Positions 24,298-33,754 of a DNA stretch of 64,000 bases are shown here, piece by piece (within the stretch, counting starts at the first letter, position 1; each line of letters opens with the position of its first letter). This stretch comes from Bacteroidaceae bacterium. Lineage in GTDB: Bacteria > Bacteroidota > Bacteroidia > Bacteroidales > Bacteroidaceae. The stretch is from NCBI GenBank assembly GCA_024401095.1, contig JAKSLR010000005.1, positions 1 to 64,000 on the forward strand, read 5' to 3'. The notes below the pieces were generated by a model. That model was not told the DNA's origin. It did not search any database and saw only the letters and a program-made list of their open reading frames with translations. Position numbers and translations under genes: made by a program.

Positions 24298-25995
24298 TTA
24301 CCAGAAGTAAATATAGAATGCAACAGTAATACCCAAGATTATGCAGGTATGAATGATGTCCCAACGATTCCAGCTCTGACGAGTAGCCTCACGCTGCTCT
24401 GGAGTAGATGTACCGAATACAAGACCCTTGATCTTTTCTGGATCTGGAGCCTTGGTAAACAAGCTGACAACAACAACCACTGCCAGACAGGTAATCAACA
24501 TATAGGCACAGAAGAAAAGCCAGTTGCAATCATAGAAGACACTCTTGAACAAGTTGTCGCCTGCATCTGGCGTATTGCTGTAATATACATTGGCACCCAA
24601 GCGGATGACACCAATCACGAAACCGGTAATCATACCCCAAAGACCACCTTGAGCAGATGCACGCTTCCAGGTAATACCCAACAGGAAAGCAGCAGCAATA
24701 CCAGGAGAGAGCACACTCTGTACATCCTGCAAGTAAGCATAGAGCACATCACCCACAGAACGCATAATTGGAATCCAAAGAATACCCAGGATTACAATGA
24801 CAACAGTAGCAACCTGACCGATATGTACCAATGCCTTCTCTGAAGTATTAGGCTTCAAGCGTTTATAAAAGTCGATGGTAAACAGCATGGCAGAAGAATT
24901 AAACAAAGAGGCCAAAGAAGACATCAAGGCTGCCAGGATACCACACACAACCAGGCCCTTTACACCTGCAGGAAGCAACTTTGCCACCAAGGTAGGGAAT
25001 GCAGCATCGGCATTATGCACACCGTTTGCCATCATTGGCAAGAAACCTTCGCCACCCTGAGCCAAAGACTGCTGGTGAAGAGCGAATGCAATCATACCAG
25101 GGATAAGGAACAAGAAAACAGGCAACAACTTCAGATAAGCACCGAAAATGGTACCACGGCGTGCCTCACGCTCGTTCTTTCCTGACAGTACACGCTGAAC
25201 GATAAACTGGTCTGTACACCAATACCAGAAACCAATGATAGAAGAACCCAGCAGAGCACCCAGCCAAGGATACTGAGGGTCACTGTTAGAACGCATGAGG
25301 TGAATCATGGTTCCCTGAGCACCTTCATAGGCAGGAGCCACATCACACAGACGCATCATCTCATCCCATCCGCCAAGTTCCTTCATACCTAAAACAAGGA
25401 TGATCAATGAGCCCAACAGCAGGATAGGAGTCTGCAGTACAGAGGTGTACAACACAGACTTCATACCACCCACGATGGTGTACAAAGCTGTAAGGACCAC
25501 CAGACCGATAGCAGCAATCCAGAAGAAATCAATGCCCCAGAGGCTTTCGATACCGAATACCTGCTGGAATACCAGACCACCCGCATAAACGGTAACAGCC
25601 ACCTTTGTCATGACATAGCTTACCAAAGAAATGACAGAGAGCAAGGTGCGACTCTGTGTATTATAACGGCGCTCCAAAAATTCTGGCATGGTAAGAACCA
25701 TGGAACGGCTGTAGAATGGAACGAATACCCAACCTAAAATCAAGATCATCCAACCCTGAATCTCCCAATGCGCCATAGCCATACCACTGGATGCGCCGGA
25801 ACCAGCCAAACCAATTAAATGTTCAGAACCAATGTTAGATGCAAAGATACTAGCACCAATAGCAATCCAGGTAGCATCACGGCCACCCAAGAAATAATCT
25901 GCTGAGCTGTCCTGTTTCTGCTTCAGGACCCATACCACAATGCCAATTAATGCAGCGGCAAATAAGGCAATAACGAGCCAATCTAATAATTCCAT
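24298..25995 (-). CDS. Sodium:solute symporter (SSS family), probable arabinose uptake
   Basis: A 565-residue membrane protein with about fourteen hydrophobic helices, of the SLC5/SSS family: [35 protein letters not shown] near the N-terminus and the sugar-transporter-like [13 protein letters not shown]. It is the first gene of the ara operon, directly followed by araD, araA and araB, so L-arabinose (or an arabinoside) is the likely substrate. A perfect 14-base palindrome lies upstream. No araR gene is present in the window. Confidence 0.9.
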   Translation of the reverse strand: MELLDWLVIALFAAALIGIVVWVLKQKQDSSADYFLGGRDATWIAIGASIFASNIGSEHLIGLAGSGASSGMAMAHWEIQGWMILILGWVFVPFYSRSMVLTMPEFLERRYNTQSRTLLSVISLVSYVMTKVAVTVYAGGLVFQQVFGIESLWGIDFFWIAAIGLVVLTALYTIVGGMKSVLYTSVLQTPILLLGSLIILVLGMKELGGWDEMMRLCDVAPAYEGAQGTMIHLMRSNSDPQYPWLGALLGSSIIGFWYWCTDQFIVQRVLSGKNEREARRGTIFGAYLKLLPVFLFLIPGMIAFALHQQSLAQGGEGFLPMMANGVHNADAAFPTLVAKLLPAGVKGLVVCGILAALMSSLASLFNSSAMLFTIDFYKRLKPNTSEKALVHIGQVATVVIVILGILWIPIMRSVGDVLYAYLQDVQSVLSPGIAAAFLLGITWKRASAQGGLWGMITGFVIGVIRLGANVYYSNTPDAGDNLFKSVFYDCNWLFFCAYMLITCLAVVVVVSLFTKAPDPEKIKGLVFGTSTPEQREATRQSWNRWDIIHTCIILGITVAFYIYFW

Positions 25996-26029
25996 AGTAT
26001 TTTTTTTGTTTTTTTGATTTCAGGTCTAG

Positions 26030-26043
26030 TTCTGTATACAGAA
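26030..26043. promoter_or_regulatory. Palindrome upstream of the ara operon, candidate operator
   Basis: TTCTGTATACAGAA is a perfect 14-base palindrome, 35 bases upstream of the symporter start and just downstream of a weak minus-strand -7-like element (TATTTTTA). Position fits a repressor site for the arabinose genes; the regulator is not in the window. Confidence 0.5.
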
Positions 26044-26091
26044 TTCGTTTGTAAAAATAGTGTATTTTGGCAAACTGACAAAAAAAAAAAT

Positions 26092-26099
26092 TATCTTTG
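26092..26099 (+). promoter_or_regulatory. -7 element of the HAD phosphatase-queC unit
   Basis: TATCTTTG, 18 bases before the ATG at 26118. Confidence 0.6.
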
Positions 26100-26117
26100 C
26101 ATAGAAAATAGATTGAA

Positions 26118-26765
26118 ATGAAGAAACATATTATTTTTGATTTGGATGGTACCCTATTGAATACCATTGCGGATTTGGCTTGCAGTACCAATTATGCCTT
26201 GGCAAAATTAGGTATCAATGCTCACCCCCTGGAAAGTTATCCAACCTTTGTAGGAAACGGAATACGTAAGTTGTTTGAACGCGCATTGCCTGTTACCGTC
26301 AGAACTCCCGAGATGGTAGAGAAAGTGCGTGAACTGTTCATGCCATATTACGATGCTCACAATGCAGACCTAACCACCATTTATCCAGGAATTGCTGAAC
26401 TGTTAACTGAATTACAAGGGAAGGGTATTTTACTTTCTGTTGCCAGCAACAAATACCAAAGTGCAACAGAAAAACTGATGAAGCACTATTTCCCTGAAAT
26501 CTCTTTTGTAAGTGTATTGGGTCAACGCGAAGGAATCCCTGTGAAACCCGATGCCGGAATTGTGTTAGAAACCTTGAATGCTGCAGGTGTTTCTGCAGAA
26601 GAAACACTTTATGTAGGTGATTCTGGAGTTGACATGCAGACAGCCAAGAACGGAGGTGTTGAATCCGTTGGAGTAACCTGGGGATTCCGTCCTTTAAGCG
26701 AACTAGAAGCCAATGGTGCACAGCACATCATCAATAACCCATCTGAACTATTAACATACTTATGA
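26118..26765 (+). CDS. HAD-superfamily phosphatase (phosphoglycolate phosphatase-like)
   Basis: A 215-residue HAD hydrolase. Motif I is IFDLDGTLLNT, motif II lies in LLSVASNK, a Lys in PVKPDAG is motif III, and YVGDSGVDMQTAKNGG is motif IV. The helical cap between motifs I and II is of the Gph/PGMB type. It removes phosphate from a small metabolite such as phosphoglycolate, but the true substrate cannot be told. Its stop overlaps the queC start by four bases (ATGA), so the two are translationally coupled. Confidence 0.88.
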   Translation: MKKHIIFDLDGTLLNTIADLACSTNYALAKLGINAHPLESYPTFVGNGIRKLFERALPVTVRTPEMVEKVRELFMPYYDAHNADLTTIYPGIAELLTELQGKGILLSVASNKYQSATEKLMKHYFPEISFVSVLGQREGIPVKPDAGIVLETLNAAGVSAEETLYVGDSGVDMQTAKNGGVESVGVTWGFRPLSELEANGAQHIINNPSELLTYL

Positions 26766-27415
26766 AAGATTCTCTGATTGTAGTGAGCGGAGGTATGGAC
26801 TCCATAACCCTTCTCAACGAATATGCCCAAGATATAGCTTTAGCCGTTACATTTGACTATGGCCAGAATATGGCACAAAAGGAAATTCCTTTTGCCAAGC
26901 TTCATTGTGACCGTTTAGGAATAAAGCATATTGTCATTCCACTTGGCTTCATGAATAAGTACTTTAAGTCCAGCCTGATGGAAGGGGCAGAAGCTATTCC
27001 TGAAGGACACTACGAAGATGAAAACATGAAAAGTACGGTGGTACCCTTCAGAAACGGAATCATGCTCTCCATTGCCTGCGGTATAGCAGAAAGCAATGGC
27101 TTGAAAAAAGTCATGATAGCCAATCATGGTGGAGACCATGCTATATATCCAGACTGCCGTCCTGAATTTATCCAAGCCATGTCGTCAGCCATGGAAAACG
27201 GCACCTACGAAAACATACAGATTGTAGCTCCTTATACAAACATCAGCAAGACAGACATTGCCCGTCATGGAAAAGCCATTCGGTTGAACTACGCAGAAAC
27301 CTGGTCCTGCTACAAAGGAGGAGACAAGCACTGCGGGAAATGCGGTACTTGTACAGAAAGAAAAGAAGCTCTTCGCGATGCAGGGATAGAAGATCCTACC
27401 GAATACGAGGATTAA
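26762..27415 (+). CDS. queC: 7-cyano-7-deazaguanine (preQ0) synthase
   Basis: A 217-residue QueC. The PP-loop is VVSGGMDSITLL, followed by VTFDYGQ, and the four zinc-binding cysteines are in TWSCYKGGDKHCGKCGTC near residues 193-206. It converts 7-carboxy-7-deazaguanine to preQ0 using ATP and ammonia. It is encoded away from queDE (17940-18825) but coupled to a HAD phosphatase by an ATGA overlap. Its last codons overlap the convergent small gene by four bases. Confidence 0.95.
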   Translation: MKDSLIVVSGGMDSITLLNEYAQDIALAVTFDYGQNMAQKEIPFAKLHCDRLGIKHIVIPLGFMNKYFKSSLMEGAEAIPEGHYEDENMKSTVVPFRNGIMLSIACGIAESNGLKKVMIANHGGDHAIYPDCRPEFIQAMSSAMENGTYENIQIVAPYTNISKTDIARHGKAIRLNYAETWSCYKGGDKHCGKCGTCTERKEALRDAGIEDPTEYED

Positions 27416-27678
27416 ACCCTGAACGTGATGATTTGCCCATCGGTCATTCGTTGTAATGCAGGAACTTCATCATCGACCAATCCGATGAGATAAGTCTCTG
27501 TTCCATCCACGGCATAAAGGCTATCAGATTCTATGGTTATGGAAAAAGAATCTATGGCCTTTATCTTTTTTGTGGGATACAGCGTTTCCAGCTTTTCCCG
27601 GGCTGCCTGTTCACAAAGCGCCAGAAAAGATGGGTCTTCATCAACTAGAAATCTACGAAACAGAAACTCCTCACTCAT
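27412..27678 (-). CDS. 88-residue hypothetical protein after the C10 peptidase
   Basis: A short, acidic protein without signal peptide or membrane segment (MSEEFLFRRFLVDEDPSFLA..). No domain is recognised. It starts four bases after the stop of the C10 peptidase gene and so is the third cistron of that operon; its end overlaps convergent queC by four bases. In staphylococci and streptococci, small cytoplasmic inhibitors are encoded beside related cysteine proteases, so an inhibitor role is one idea, but there is no sequence support for it here. Confidence 0.6.
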   Translation of the reverse strand: MSEEFLFRRFLVDEDPSFLALCEQAAREKLETLYPTKKIKAIDSFSITIESDSLYAVDGTETYLIGLVDDEVPALQRMTDGQIITFRV

Positions 27679-27682
27679 AACT

Positions 27683-29020
27683 TTACATTTTTAAATTCTC
27701 ACAATCCATAAACAGATAAGCCGATTTAGGACTTGGTGAAAGCAGGAACTTCAGGAGAAAAGTACCCTCCTCTTTCTCTACTCTATAGTCGGCAGTCTTG
27801 TTATATCCTTTCGAACAGAAATAGTTCCACCTGCTATCACTCATGTTCGAAAAGTCAAAGTTTTCTCCATTCTGGCGAAGGACAAACTTATTTTTTACAG
27901 CATCTTCTACAGCAAAGACATCCCCATTTACATAACGGACATTCACCAGAATCAGTGAAGTGAGACATCCTATTGGTGCTGTGGTATGATCCACTGCGCC
28001 AGCCATTCTTCGCAACAAAGCCACATCTTCACCATTCAAAGTGCCCGAAAGCCTCAGCGAACTAATGCGAAAGGCATTCTCTTTCAAAACGTCCTTCAAT
28101 GTTCCCGGCTTCAGGTTATCCACAATGAAATCTATCGGTTCATCTGTCTTTAAATCCGTAAAAACACTAGATGCCAAAGGCTCTTCCCATTTCAATTCGT
28201 CGGAATAAAGCAAACGGTAATACCCATTATAAGGCCCGCCAAATCCCATATTCAGATGCAGGAAATCTCCCTCCATGCCATCGCAGAGGAAAGCATGGTC
28301 TTTATTAGAAAGTAAAAGCACATGACCTTCAGCCAAATTACGTACTGCCAGTTCAAAAATCTGTGATGAAGCCATTCCCACACGTAAACGGCATGAAGCA
28401 GAAAATCCATAGTTCCCGACTAGAACAGGCTTTACCCTATGTGTACTGGCAACCGTATTCTTAGGTGAATAGACAGCATGTGCCGCATGACCCGTTTCTG
28501 CTATCAGGTCAGAAGGACTCTTCCCCTTGTCTTTCTGGTAAAACTGGACAAGCTGAGCCAATGCCACAGGCAAACAGCCAGCTTTCGGGCTAACACCATC
28601 TGTTACAGGACATGCCGAATTAAAAGGAGCATCCTGCCCCCATTCTGTCTTCAGCAACGGAGAAAAAACCGGTTGCTCTTTACAACTGATGTATTTCTTA
28701 GAACTTTGGATCTGAACCAACATTTTCTCATAATGGTCCAGTATTCTAGGCAATGCAGAATCTGTTCCCCAGGCATGTTCCAAACTATAGGCAAGGACCA
28801 GATTGTCATGCAACAAACCTTTCCACGGAGCATTTGCCAATACAATGAACTTCTGGGCCTTTTTGCTACTGAGCACTTTAAGACTCCCTCGTGAATCTAC
28901 CACGTCAAGCCCCAAAAGGTCTACACCTTTCTGCTTAAAGAAAGCAACAGCATATTCCTCCTCCGGAGACATTCCGCATGAGCAAAGAACAAGGAGAAGT
29001 AAATAGCACAGTTTTTTCAT
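27683..29020 (-). CDS. C10-family (streptopain-like) cysteine peptidase lipoprotein
   Basis: A 445-residue exported lipoprotein: MKKLCYLLLLVLCSC ends in a lipobox. Residues about 20-115 fit the C10 propeptide (KFIVLANAPWKG), and the catalytic domain begins at PLLKTEWGQDAPFNSACP. The active-site Cys149 lies in KAGCLPVALAQ and His242 in DHAFLCDG, as in SpeB and interpain. The usual NWGWGG segment reads NMGFGG, so one or both tryptophans near the active site are replaced. It would cleave proteins at the cell surface or in the periplasm. It overlaps the upstream TPR gene by four bases. Confidence 0.82.
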   Translation of the reverse strand: MKKLCYLLLLVLCSCGMSPEEEYAVAFFKQKGVDLLGLDVVDSRGSLKVLSSKKAQKFIVLANAPWKGLLHDNLVLAYSLEHAWGTDSALPRILDHYEKMLVQIQSSKKYISCKEQPVFSPLLKTEWGQDAPFNSACPVTDGVSPKAGCLPVALAQLVQFYQKDKGKSPSDLIAETGHAAHAVYSPKNTVASTHRVKPVLVGNYGFSASCRLRVGMASSQIFELAVRNLAEGHVLLLSNKDHAFLCDGMEGDFLHLNMGFGGPYNGYYRLLYSDELKWEEPLASSVFTDLKTDEPIDFIVDNLKPGTLKDVLKENAFRISSLRLSGTLNGEDVALLRRMAGAVDHTTAPIGCLTSLILVNVRYVNGDVFAVEDAVKNKFVLRQNGENFDFSNMSDSRWNYFCSKGYNKTADYRVEKEEGTFLLKFLLSPSPKSAYLFMDCENLKM

Positions 29021-30195
29021 TTCCCTTTCCAGAATTGTTCTGTTTTTTCATTTCTACCCTGGTTCTCAATGAATTTTGAGGCATGATCGATATGAATACT
29101 AGTAGGATATTTCTTACGTTCTTCTTCGGGAACAGCTTTCAGATAACGCCTGTAATAATTAATAGCCTTCTGGGTATCTGTTGTTTCAAAAGTCTGTCCA
29201 AGCAAGTTCAGCAAGGCATAACGGGAAGGATTTATCTCCAGAAGTTTAAGAATGGATTCTTCATAACGGGGATTCCACTTTGGGTAAACCTGGCGCAAGC
29301 CGTTGTACATCCAGCTCAGCGTACTGTCGGAAGGAACAGTCAGATCCTCTACCTGTTCCATATACTTTATGGCATCATCCTTCCAAGAAGTCTTTGCATC
29401 GGCTACGGCCAGATAATATAACAAAGTTACGTTCTCTGGGTCTGTTGGGCGAGCTCTCTCCAGATAATTGTGAGCCGCATAATAGTTCTTCTTTGCAAAA
29501 TGAGAGACACCTTGGAAATAGAGAGTATAAAAGCTATGATCTCCGGCATTTTCCAATGCCTTATAACGCTGAATAGATTCGTCATAACGCTCAAGGCGGA
29601 AATAAGCCTCAGCATTATTCTGGTTAATTCTAAGGTTGGTCGTATCTTTCTCTCTATACCGCTCTGTCATTTCTAGGGCTCCCTGGTAATCCTTCTCTTC
29701 AATAAGTAAAGTGCTGAATGCATCAACTGTAGAAAAATCCTCAGGGTTCAAGCTATATGCTTTGACATATCCCATATAGGCATTGTCGAATTGGCGCTTG
29801 CTATAATAGCAATTACCCAAGAGTCTATAGGCTATGGCATCGGTGGAATCTTTTTCCAGCATCTGATGGCAGTAATCAATGCCTTTATCATAGTTACCCA
29901 ACAGCATTTCCAGCCTGACTAACTGACGCTGAACAGACCTGGCAGAAGGTTTCAATGCCAATGCTTTCTCAAATGCCCTTATGGCCTTCACCGTCTGATT
30001 ACACTGTCTGAATCCATTCCCTATCTGTACCCATTTCTGGAAATCGGATCCAGCGGATAAGGATTCCTTTTCCAGCAACTGAACGGCCAAGGTATAATTA
30101 CATTCCAATAAAGCCTCTTGAAGCAAAGAAGAAGGAGTCTGAGCCTTTACCCCCAGAAACAATGAAAATGAAAGAATGCACAGCAACAGTCTCAT
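29017..30195 (-). CDS. Secreted TPR protein
   Basis: A 392-residue exported protein (signal MRLLLCILSFSLFLGVKAQ) made mostly of tetratricopeptide repeats from about residue 50 to 360, for example AFEKALALKPSARS, AYRLLGNCYYSKRQFDNAYMGY and INYYRRYLKAVPEE. It should be a periplasmic protein-binding scaffold. It is the first gene of an operon with the C10 peptidase, overlapping it by four bases; the promoter element TAGTTTTG on the minus strand (30219-30212) precedes it. The link suggests it binds the peptidase or its substrates. Confidence 0.85.
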   Translation of the reverse strand: MRLLLCILSFSLFLGVKAQTPSSLLQEALLECNYTLAVQLLEKESLSAGSDFQKWVQIGNGFRQCNQTVKAIRAFEKALALKPSARSVQRQLVRLEMLLGNYDKGIDYCHQMLEKDSTDAIAYRLLGNCYYSKRQFDNAYMGYVKAYSLNPEDFSTVDAFSTLLIEEKDYQGALEMTERYREKDTTNLRINQNNAEAYFRLERYDESIQRYKALENAGDHSFYTLYFQGVSHFAKKNYYAAHNYLERARPTDPENVTLLYYLAVADAKTSWKDDAIKYMEQVEDLTVPSDSTLSWMYNGLRQVYPKWNPRYEESILKLLEINPSRYALLNLLGQTFETTDTQKAINYYRRYLKAVPEEERKKYPTSIHIDHASKFIENQGRNEKTEQFWKGK

Positions 30196-30211
30196 GAAAC
30201 TTTATTTTTTG

Positions 30212-30219
30212 CAAAACTA
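30212..30219 (-). promoter_or_regulatory. -7 element of the TPR/C10 peptidase operon
   Basis: TAGTTTTG on the minus strand, 16 bases before the ATG at 30195, back to back with the PBP4 promoter. Confidence 0.5.
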
Positions 30220-30240
30220 AGAAAATTTAGCGGAATAACT

Positions 30241-30248
30241 TATCTTTG
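30241..30248 (+). promoter_or_regulatory. -7 element of the PBP4-type gene
   Basis: TATCTTTG, 19 bases before the ATG at 30268. Confidence 0.6.
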
Positions 30249-30267
30249 CGATAAATTAAAGAGAATT

Positions 30268-31533
30268 ATGGCAAAAAAACGCAGAAAAAAAATAAAGATA
30301 AACACACACATCGCCCGTAAAACCTTGATAATTGGGATTATTTTAATCCTAATTGGGGGCTATCTCTCATTAAAAAAAGGTAATGAAAAGCCACAGCCTC
30401 TTTTACAGCGTCCTCCTGTAGAAACAGAACTCATTGACCGTGTAAATGAGTTTATCAAGAAAAATCCTTTACGCGATGATCAAATAGGACTCTATATCTA
30501 TGATCTTACCTCTGATGCCGTTCTTTATGCAAAAAATGAAAATCAACTGATGCCACCTGCTTCTTGCACAAAACTGGTTACAGCCATTGCTAGCCTGGGC
30601 AGATTTGGATTAGATTATCCTCTTAATGATTCTCTTTTTTACCAAGGCACACTATCAGAGGATGCACTTTATGGAAACTTGATACTAAAGGCTGATGCCG
30701 ATCCTCTAACACGAGATTTTTCTCATCTAATACAAGCTCTGAAAGATAAAGGTATAAGAAAGATCTACGGTAGTCTAAAGCTACATCTTCCCCTGAGAGA
30801 AGCCATGAAACTTCATTCCAGCTGGGAGAAACACGACATGCGAGTCACTAGCTTACCGGTTTTCTTCCAAGGCAAGGAAGTAGCCGAAAGAGTATTACGT
30901 AATGAGTTGAAGGCTAACGGAATTCTTTTAAATGAAGAGGCACCTACTATCACTGAGACTTATCCAAAGACATTTCTTGCTGCAGAAACACACACTCTCA
31001 AAGAAGTGTTCTTTCCTGTTTTAAAATACAGCAGCAATATTACAGCCCAATGCATCTGGACCACGCTGAATGGGAAACACTACCCTCTGTTGCCAGAGCA
31101 AGATGAAAAACATGACTTCCTGATGGATTTCATCGGAAAAGAATTACGGCAGCCTGCTTATCAATACACCTTGAGCGATGCCTGTGGACTCTCGCCAGAG
31201 AACAGACTAAGTGCAAAATTCTTAGTCAATCTTCTGCACTGGGCATGGGTTCGGGAAGATATACGAAACTATCTGCTAGAGGCTCTGCCTATTGCAGGTA
31301 ATCTGGGTGCAGAAAAAAGCGGATCATTGCATTGGCGTATGGAAAAAAGCGCTGCAGTGAATAAAGTATTTGCAAAAACCGGTACTTTAAACCGTTTGCA
31401 AGTAACATCATTATCCGGATTCCTTCAGACCAAGAACGGACACTGGCTAGCTTTTTCCATCCTAAATAAAGACTTGATAGTAGACATTAGCCGTCCTTAT
31501 CAAGACAAACTATGTGTTGAACTGTGTCGATAA
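30268..31533 (+). CDS. dacB: PBP4-type D-alanyl-D-alanine carboxypeptidase (peptidase S13)
   Basis: A 421-residue penicillin-binding protein with a basic N-terminus (MAKKRRKKIKI) and one membrane helix at about 18-35, so it is anchored with its catalytic part outside. The three active-site motifs are present: SxxK as Ser99-Cys-Thr-Lys102, SSN in KYSSNITAQ, and KTG in FAKTGTLN. It is shorter than E. coli DacB, with a reduced inserted domain. It trims or cleaves peptidoglycan peptides. It is monocistronic and converges on the GH89 gene. Confidence 0.88.
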   Translation: MAKKRRKKIKINTHIARKTLIIGIILILIGGYLSLKKGNEKPQPLLQRPPVETELIDRVNEFIKKNPLRDDQIGLYIYDLTSDAVLYAKNENQLMPPASCTKLVTAIASLGRFGLDYPLNDSLFYQGTLSEDALYGNLILKADADPLTRDFSHLIQALKDKGIRKIYGSLKLHLPLREAMKLHSSWEKHDMRVTSLPVFFQGKEVAERVLRNELKANGILLNEEAPTITETYPKTFLAAETHTLKEVFFPVLKYSSNITAQCIWTTLNGKHYPLLPEQDEKHDFLMDFIGKELRQPAYQYTLSDACGLSPENRLSAKFLVNLLHWAWVREDIRNYLLEALPIAGNLGAEKSGSLHWRMEKSAAVNKVFAKTGTLNRLQVTSLSGFLQTKNGHWLAFSILNKDLIVDISRPYQDKLCVELCR

Positions 31534-31545
31534 AGTTTTAGCTTC

Positions 31546-33750
31546 TTAAAAAGCGTATTTTTTCAAGATTCGCTTTACCTCCTGCATCGTATTCCCTTCT
31601 TTTTCTGGGGAATAACGTATAACATTCTTTTCTGTAGTCACACCTTCGAAAGAAAAATCAATCTTTAAATTGTGAGCCCACTCCCACTCTCCATAGAACC
31701 AGCTTCCTGCTGCAGACTGGAGGTCGTGATCAAAGAAATACTCCCAACGAGGATAGTAATAATCTTTCAGTAATCCCTGCCACTGACGATAGGAATAATC
31801 ACGCAGACCACTCTTGTCACTATTATCCTTATCACCCCAAGTGGTAATCAGTAGTCTGGCATTTAATTCCAACCAGTCACGATCCATAGATGTAGTAGAA
31901 TTCATCTCCGATGCAATGTCTCGTGCACGTTCTGTCCAGTGACCTAAGCGGAAGTTTTCATTCGTACCTAGCAACTGGTCTGTATCGAGAATCAGTTCCA
32001 AAAACTTTGCTTTTAGCTTTTGGAATTCAATACTTTCTTTCCCACATACATTCAACTGTTCCAAGAGGCTTTTTGAATAGTCGGACAATACCTGACGTGT
32101 TATGTCGCAAAGGTCATAGCTATAATTCGGGTGATTTGGATTCACATCTGCATCCAGAAGAAGTTTCAAAGCCTGTATGAGCATTTCAGGTTTATAAAAT
32201 ATACGAGTCCCTCCCCAGCTGCTCACACTTTTTACCTCTAGTGAAGGACGAGCACACATTACAGACTCATGAGGTCCTTGCAGTCCATCTGTATTATTCA
32301 ATACTGAATGAAGAATCAGCTTCCAAGCCTCTCTGACGTTTACATCTTCTTTTCCGTAACGAGCATCTGCATATTGCATAATCCAATCGACAGGATCTGG
32401 CTCTTTCCCCATCCAAGGCAATTCAAACAAGAAATCATAGACAACCGGCGTCTGTTCTATAGCTTCTGGTGCGGCTCCAATACCTTTTATCTGCGAATAC
32501 TTTTCCTTGAAAGCAAAATAATCATGTCCCATTCTAGGAATACGGCCAAAAAATCCTGTACGCCCGCCAAAGTTTGGAATACTGCAATAAACTGCATGCT
32601 GAGGAGCATAGCCGTTATAGTGCTCAAATGCAGGATTACCGTCACTGAAAAGGTCTAGGACTATCAGCCTGCCCGCAGGAACCGCATTGAGTGAAAGTGC
32701 CTGAAAATCCTCCCATTGCCATTGTTGTATAACCCATTTTGACTCACTTCCACAGCACTTGTTCATGGCATTAAAAATGGTCTGATAACCTTCTTTATAT
32801 TGGCCCGATTGTATTCTACCTCCTTCATGAAAGGGATCCATGGAATAATAAAGGCTTTTACCCATTACCTCTTCCAGACGAGCATAATATTTCTCGGCAA
32901 CACTTGTATAGGATGATGATGTTGGGTCAAGAATCATTGGACGGACAAAACTGCACCATGTTCCTTGATTTTGGCACTTGATACCTGTTTTCTGCTCAAA
33001 GTTACTAGGCACCATGCCACAGAAACCAGGTAATACTGGCTCCATGCCCAATTCCTTTTCACGTTGAATGATTTTACGAGCCAGGTTCAACTGACGCTCG
33101 TACCACCATTCTGGATTAGGTCCACCCCATCCTTCTAAGTTGTTCATTCCCCACCAAGCTTGGAAAGCAGGTCCTGCAATAAAGTTGTTTGCTTCTTCCG
33201 TAGAATAATTGAAGTCCTTCTCAAGCACTCTTTTCCATACTACATCCAATCCCACAATCTGTAGCGGCATATTAATTCCATGAAGAGCCATCCAATCTAT
33301 CTCCTGTTCCCATCTTTCCCAAGTCCATGTTGCCATGGAATAGCCAAACGTGCAATAATTCAGATAATACCTGTAGATGGCATCACAAGTATGACGCTCT
33401 GGTTTTGATGGCACAGGAAAACTATGCTTTGAAAAATCCCAGTTCAGGTGGTTCCAAGATATATTCAAATGTACATAATGATTCAAATACCAGTTAATTC
33501 CCGCTGTCAATGCAGATATTCCAGATCCAATGACACAAGGCTTTCCGTTTTGGGAAGTAATCTCAAAAACTTCTTCTCCTGCTGCAGTAGTCAAACTTGA
33601 ATCAAGGCTTACTGTTATCCGTTCTGATGCACCTTTTCCACCAATACGCTCCAACAATTCATTTACTGGATTAATCTTAGAAGGATGAGCATAGAGAGGA
33701 GAATATGCGATTAAAGATAAAAGAATGAGCAATACTGTTTTTATTTTCAT
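31546..33750 (-). CDS. GH89 alpha-N-acetylglucosaminidase
   Basis: A 734-residue exported enzyme (signal from MKIKTVLLILLSLIAYSPLYA) of the NAGLU/GH89 family. Characteristic segments are CTFGYSMATWTWERWEQEIDWMALHGIN, the acid/base Glu309 in DPFHEGGR, and the nucleophile Glu443 in VVYDFLFELPW. It removes terminal alpha-linked GlcNAc, as on gastric mucin O-glycans or heparan-type chains. The start at 33750 lies four bases after the histidine kinase stop; an ATG at 33768 would overlap the kinase. Being directly behind a kinase gene is unusual for a glycosidase. Confidence 0.92.
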   Translation of the reverse strand: MKIKTVLLILLSLIAYSPLYAHPSKINPVNELLERIGGKGASERITVSLDSSLTTAAGEEVFEITSQNGKPCVIGSGISALTAGINWYLNHYVHLNISWNHLNWDFSKHSFPVPSKPERHTCDAIYRYYLNYCTFGYSMATWTWERWEQEIDWMALHGINMPLQIVGLDVVWKRVLEKDFNYSTEEANNFIAGPAFQAWWGMNNLEGWGGPNPEWWYERQLNLARKIIQREKELGMEPVLPGFCGMVPSNFEQKTGIKCQNQGTWCSFVRPMILDPTSSSYTSVAEKYYARLEEVMGKSLYYSMDPFHEGGRIQSGQYKEGYQTIFNAMNKCCGSESKWVIQQWQWEDFQALSLNAVPAGRLIVLDLFSDGNPAFEHYNGYAPQHAVYCSIPNFGGRTGFFGRIPRMGHDYFAFKEKYSQIKGIGAAPEAIEQTPVVYDFLFELPWMGKEPDPVDWIMQYADARYGKEDVNVREAWKLILHSVLNNTDGLQGPHESVMCARPSLEVKSVSSWGGTRIFYKPEMLIQALKLLLDADVNPNHPNYSYDLCDITRQVLSDYSKSLLEQLNVCGKESIEFQKLKAKFLELILDTDQLLGTNENFRLGHWTERARDIASEMNSTTSMDRDWLELNARLLITTWGDKDNSDKSGLRDYSYRQWQGLLKDYYYPRWEYFFDHDLQSAAGSWFYGEWEWAHNLKIDFSFEGVTTEKNVIRYSPEKEGNTMQEVKRILKKYAF

Positions 33751-33754
33751 AGGA

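Noticed and set aside
27412..27678. Staphostatin- or Spi-like inhibitor of the C10 peptidase
   Set aside because: Only the position suggests it. The protein shows no likeness to the C10 propeptide or to staphostatins, so it is left as hypothetical.
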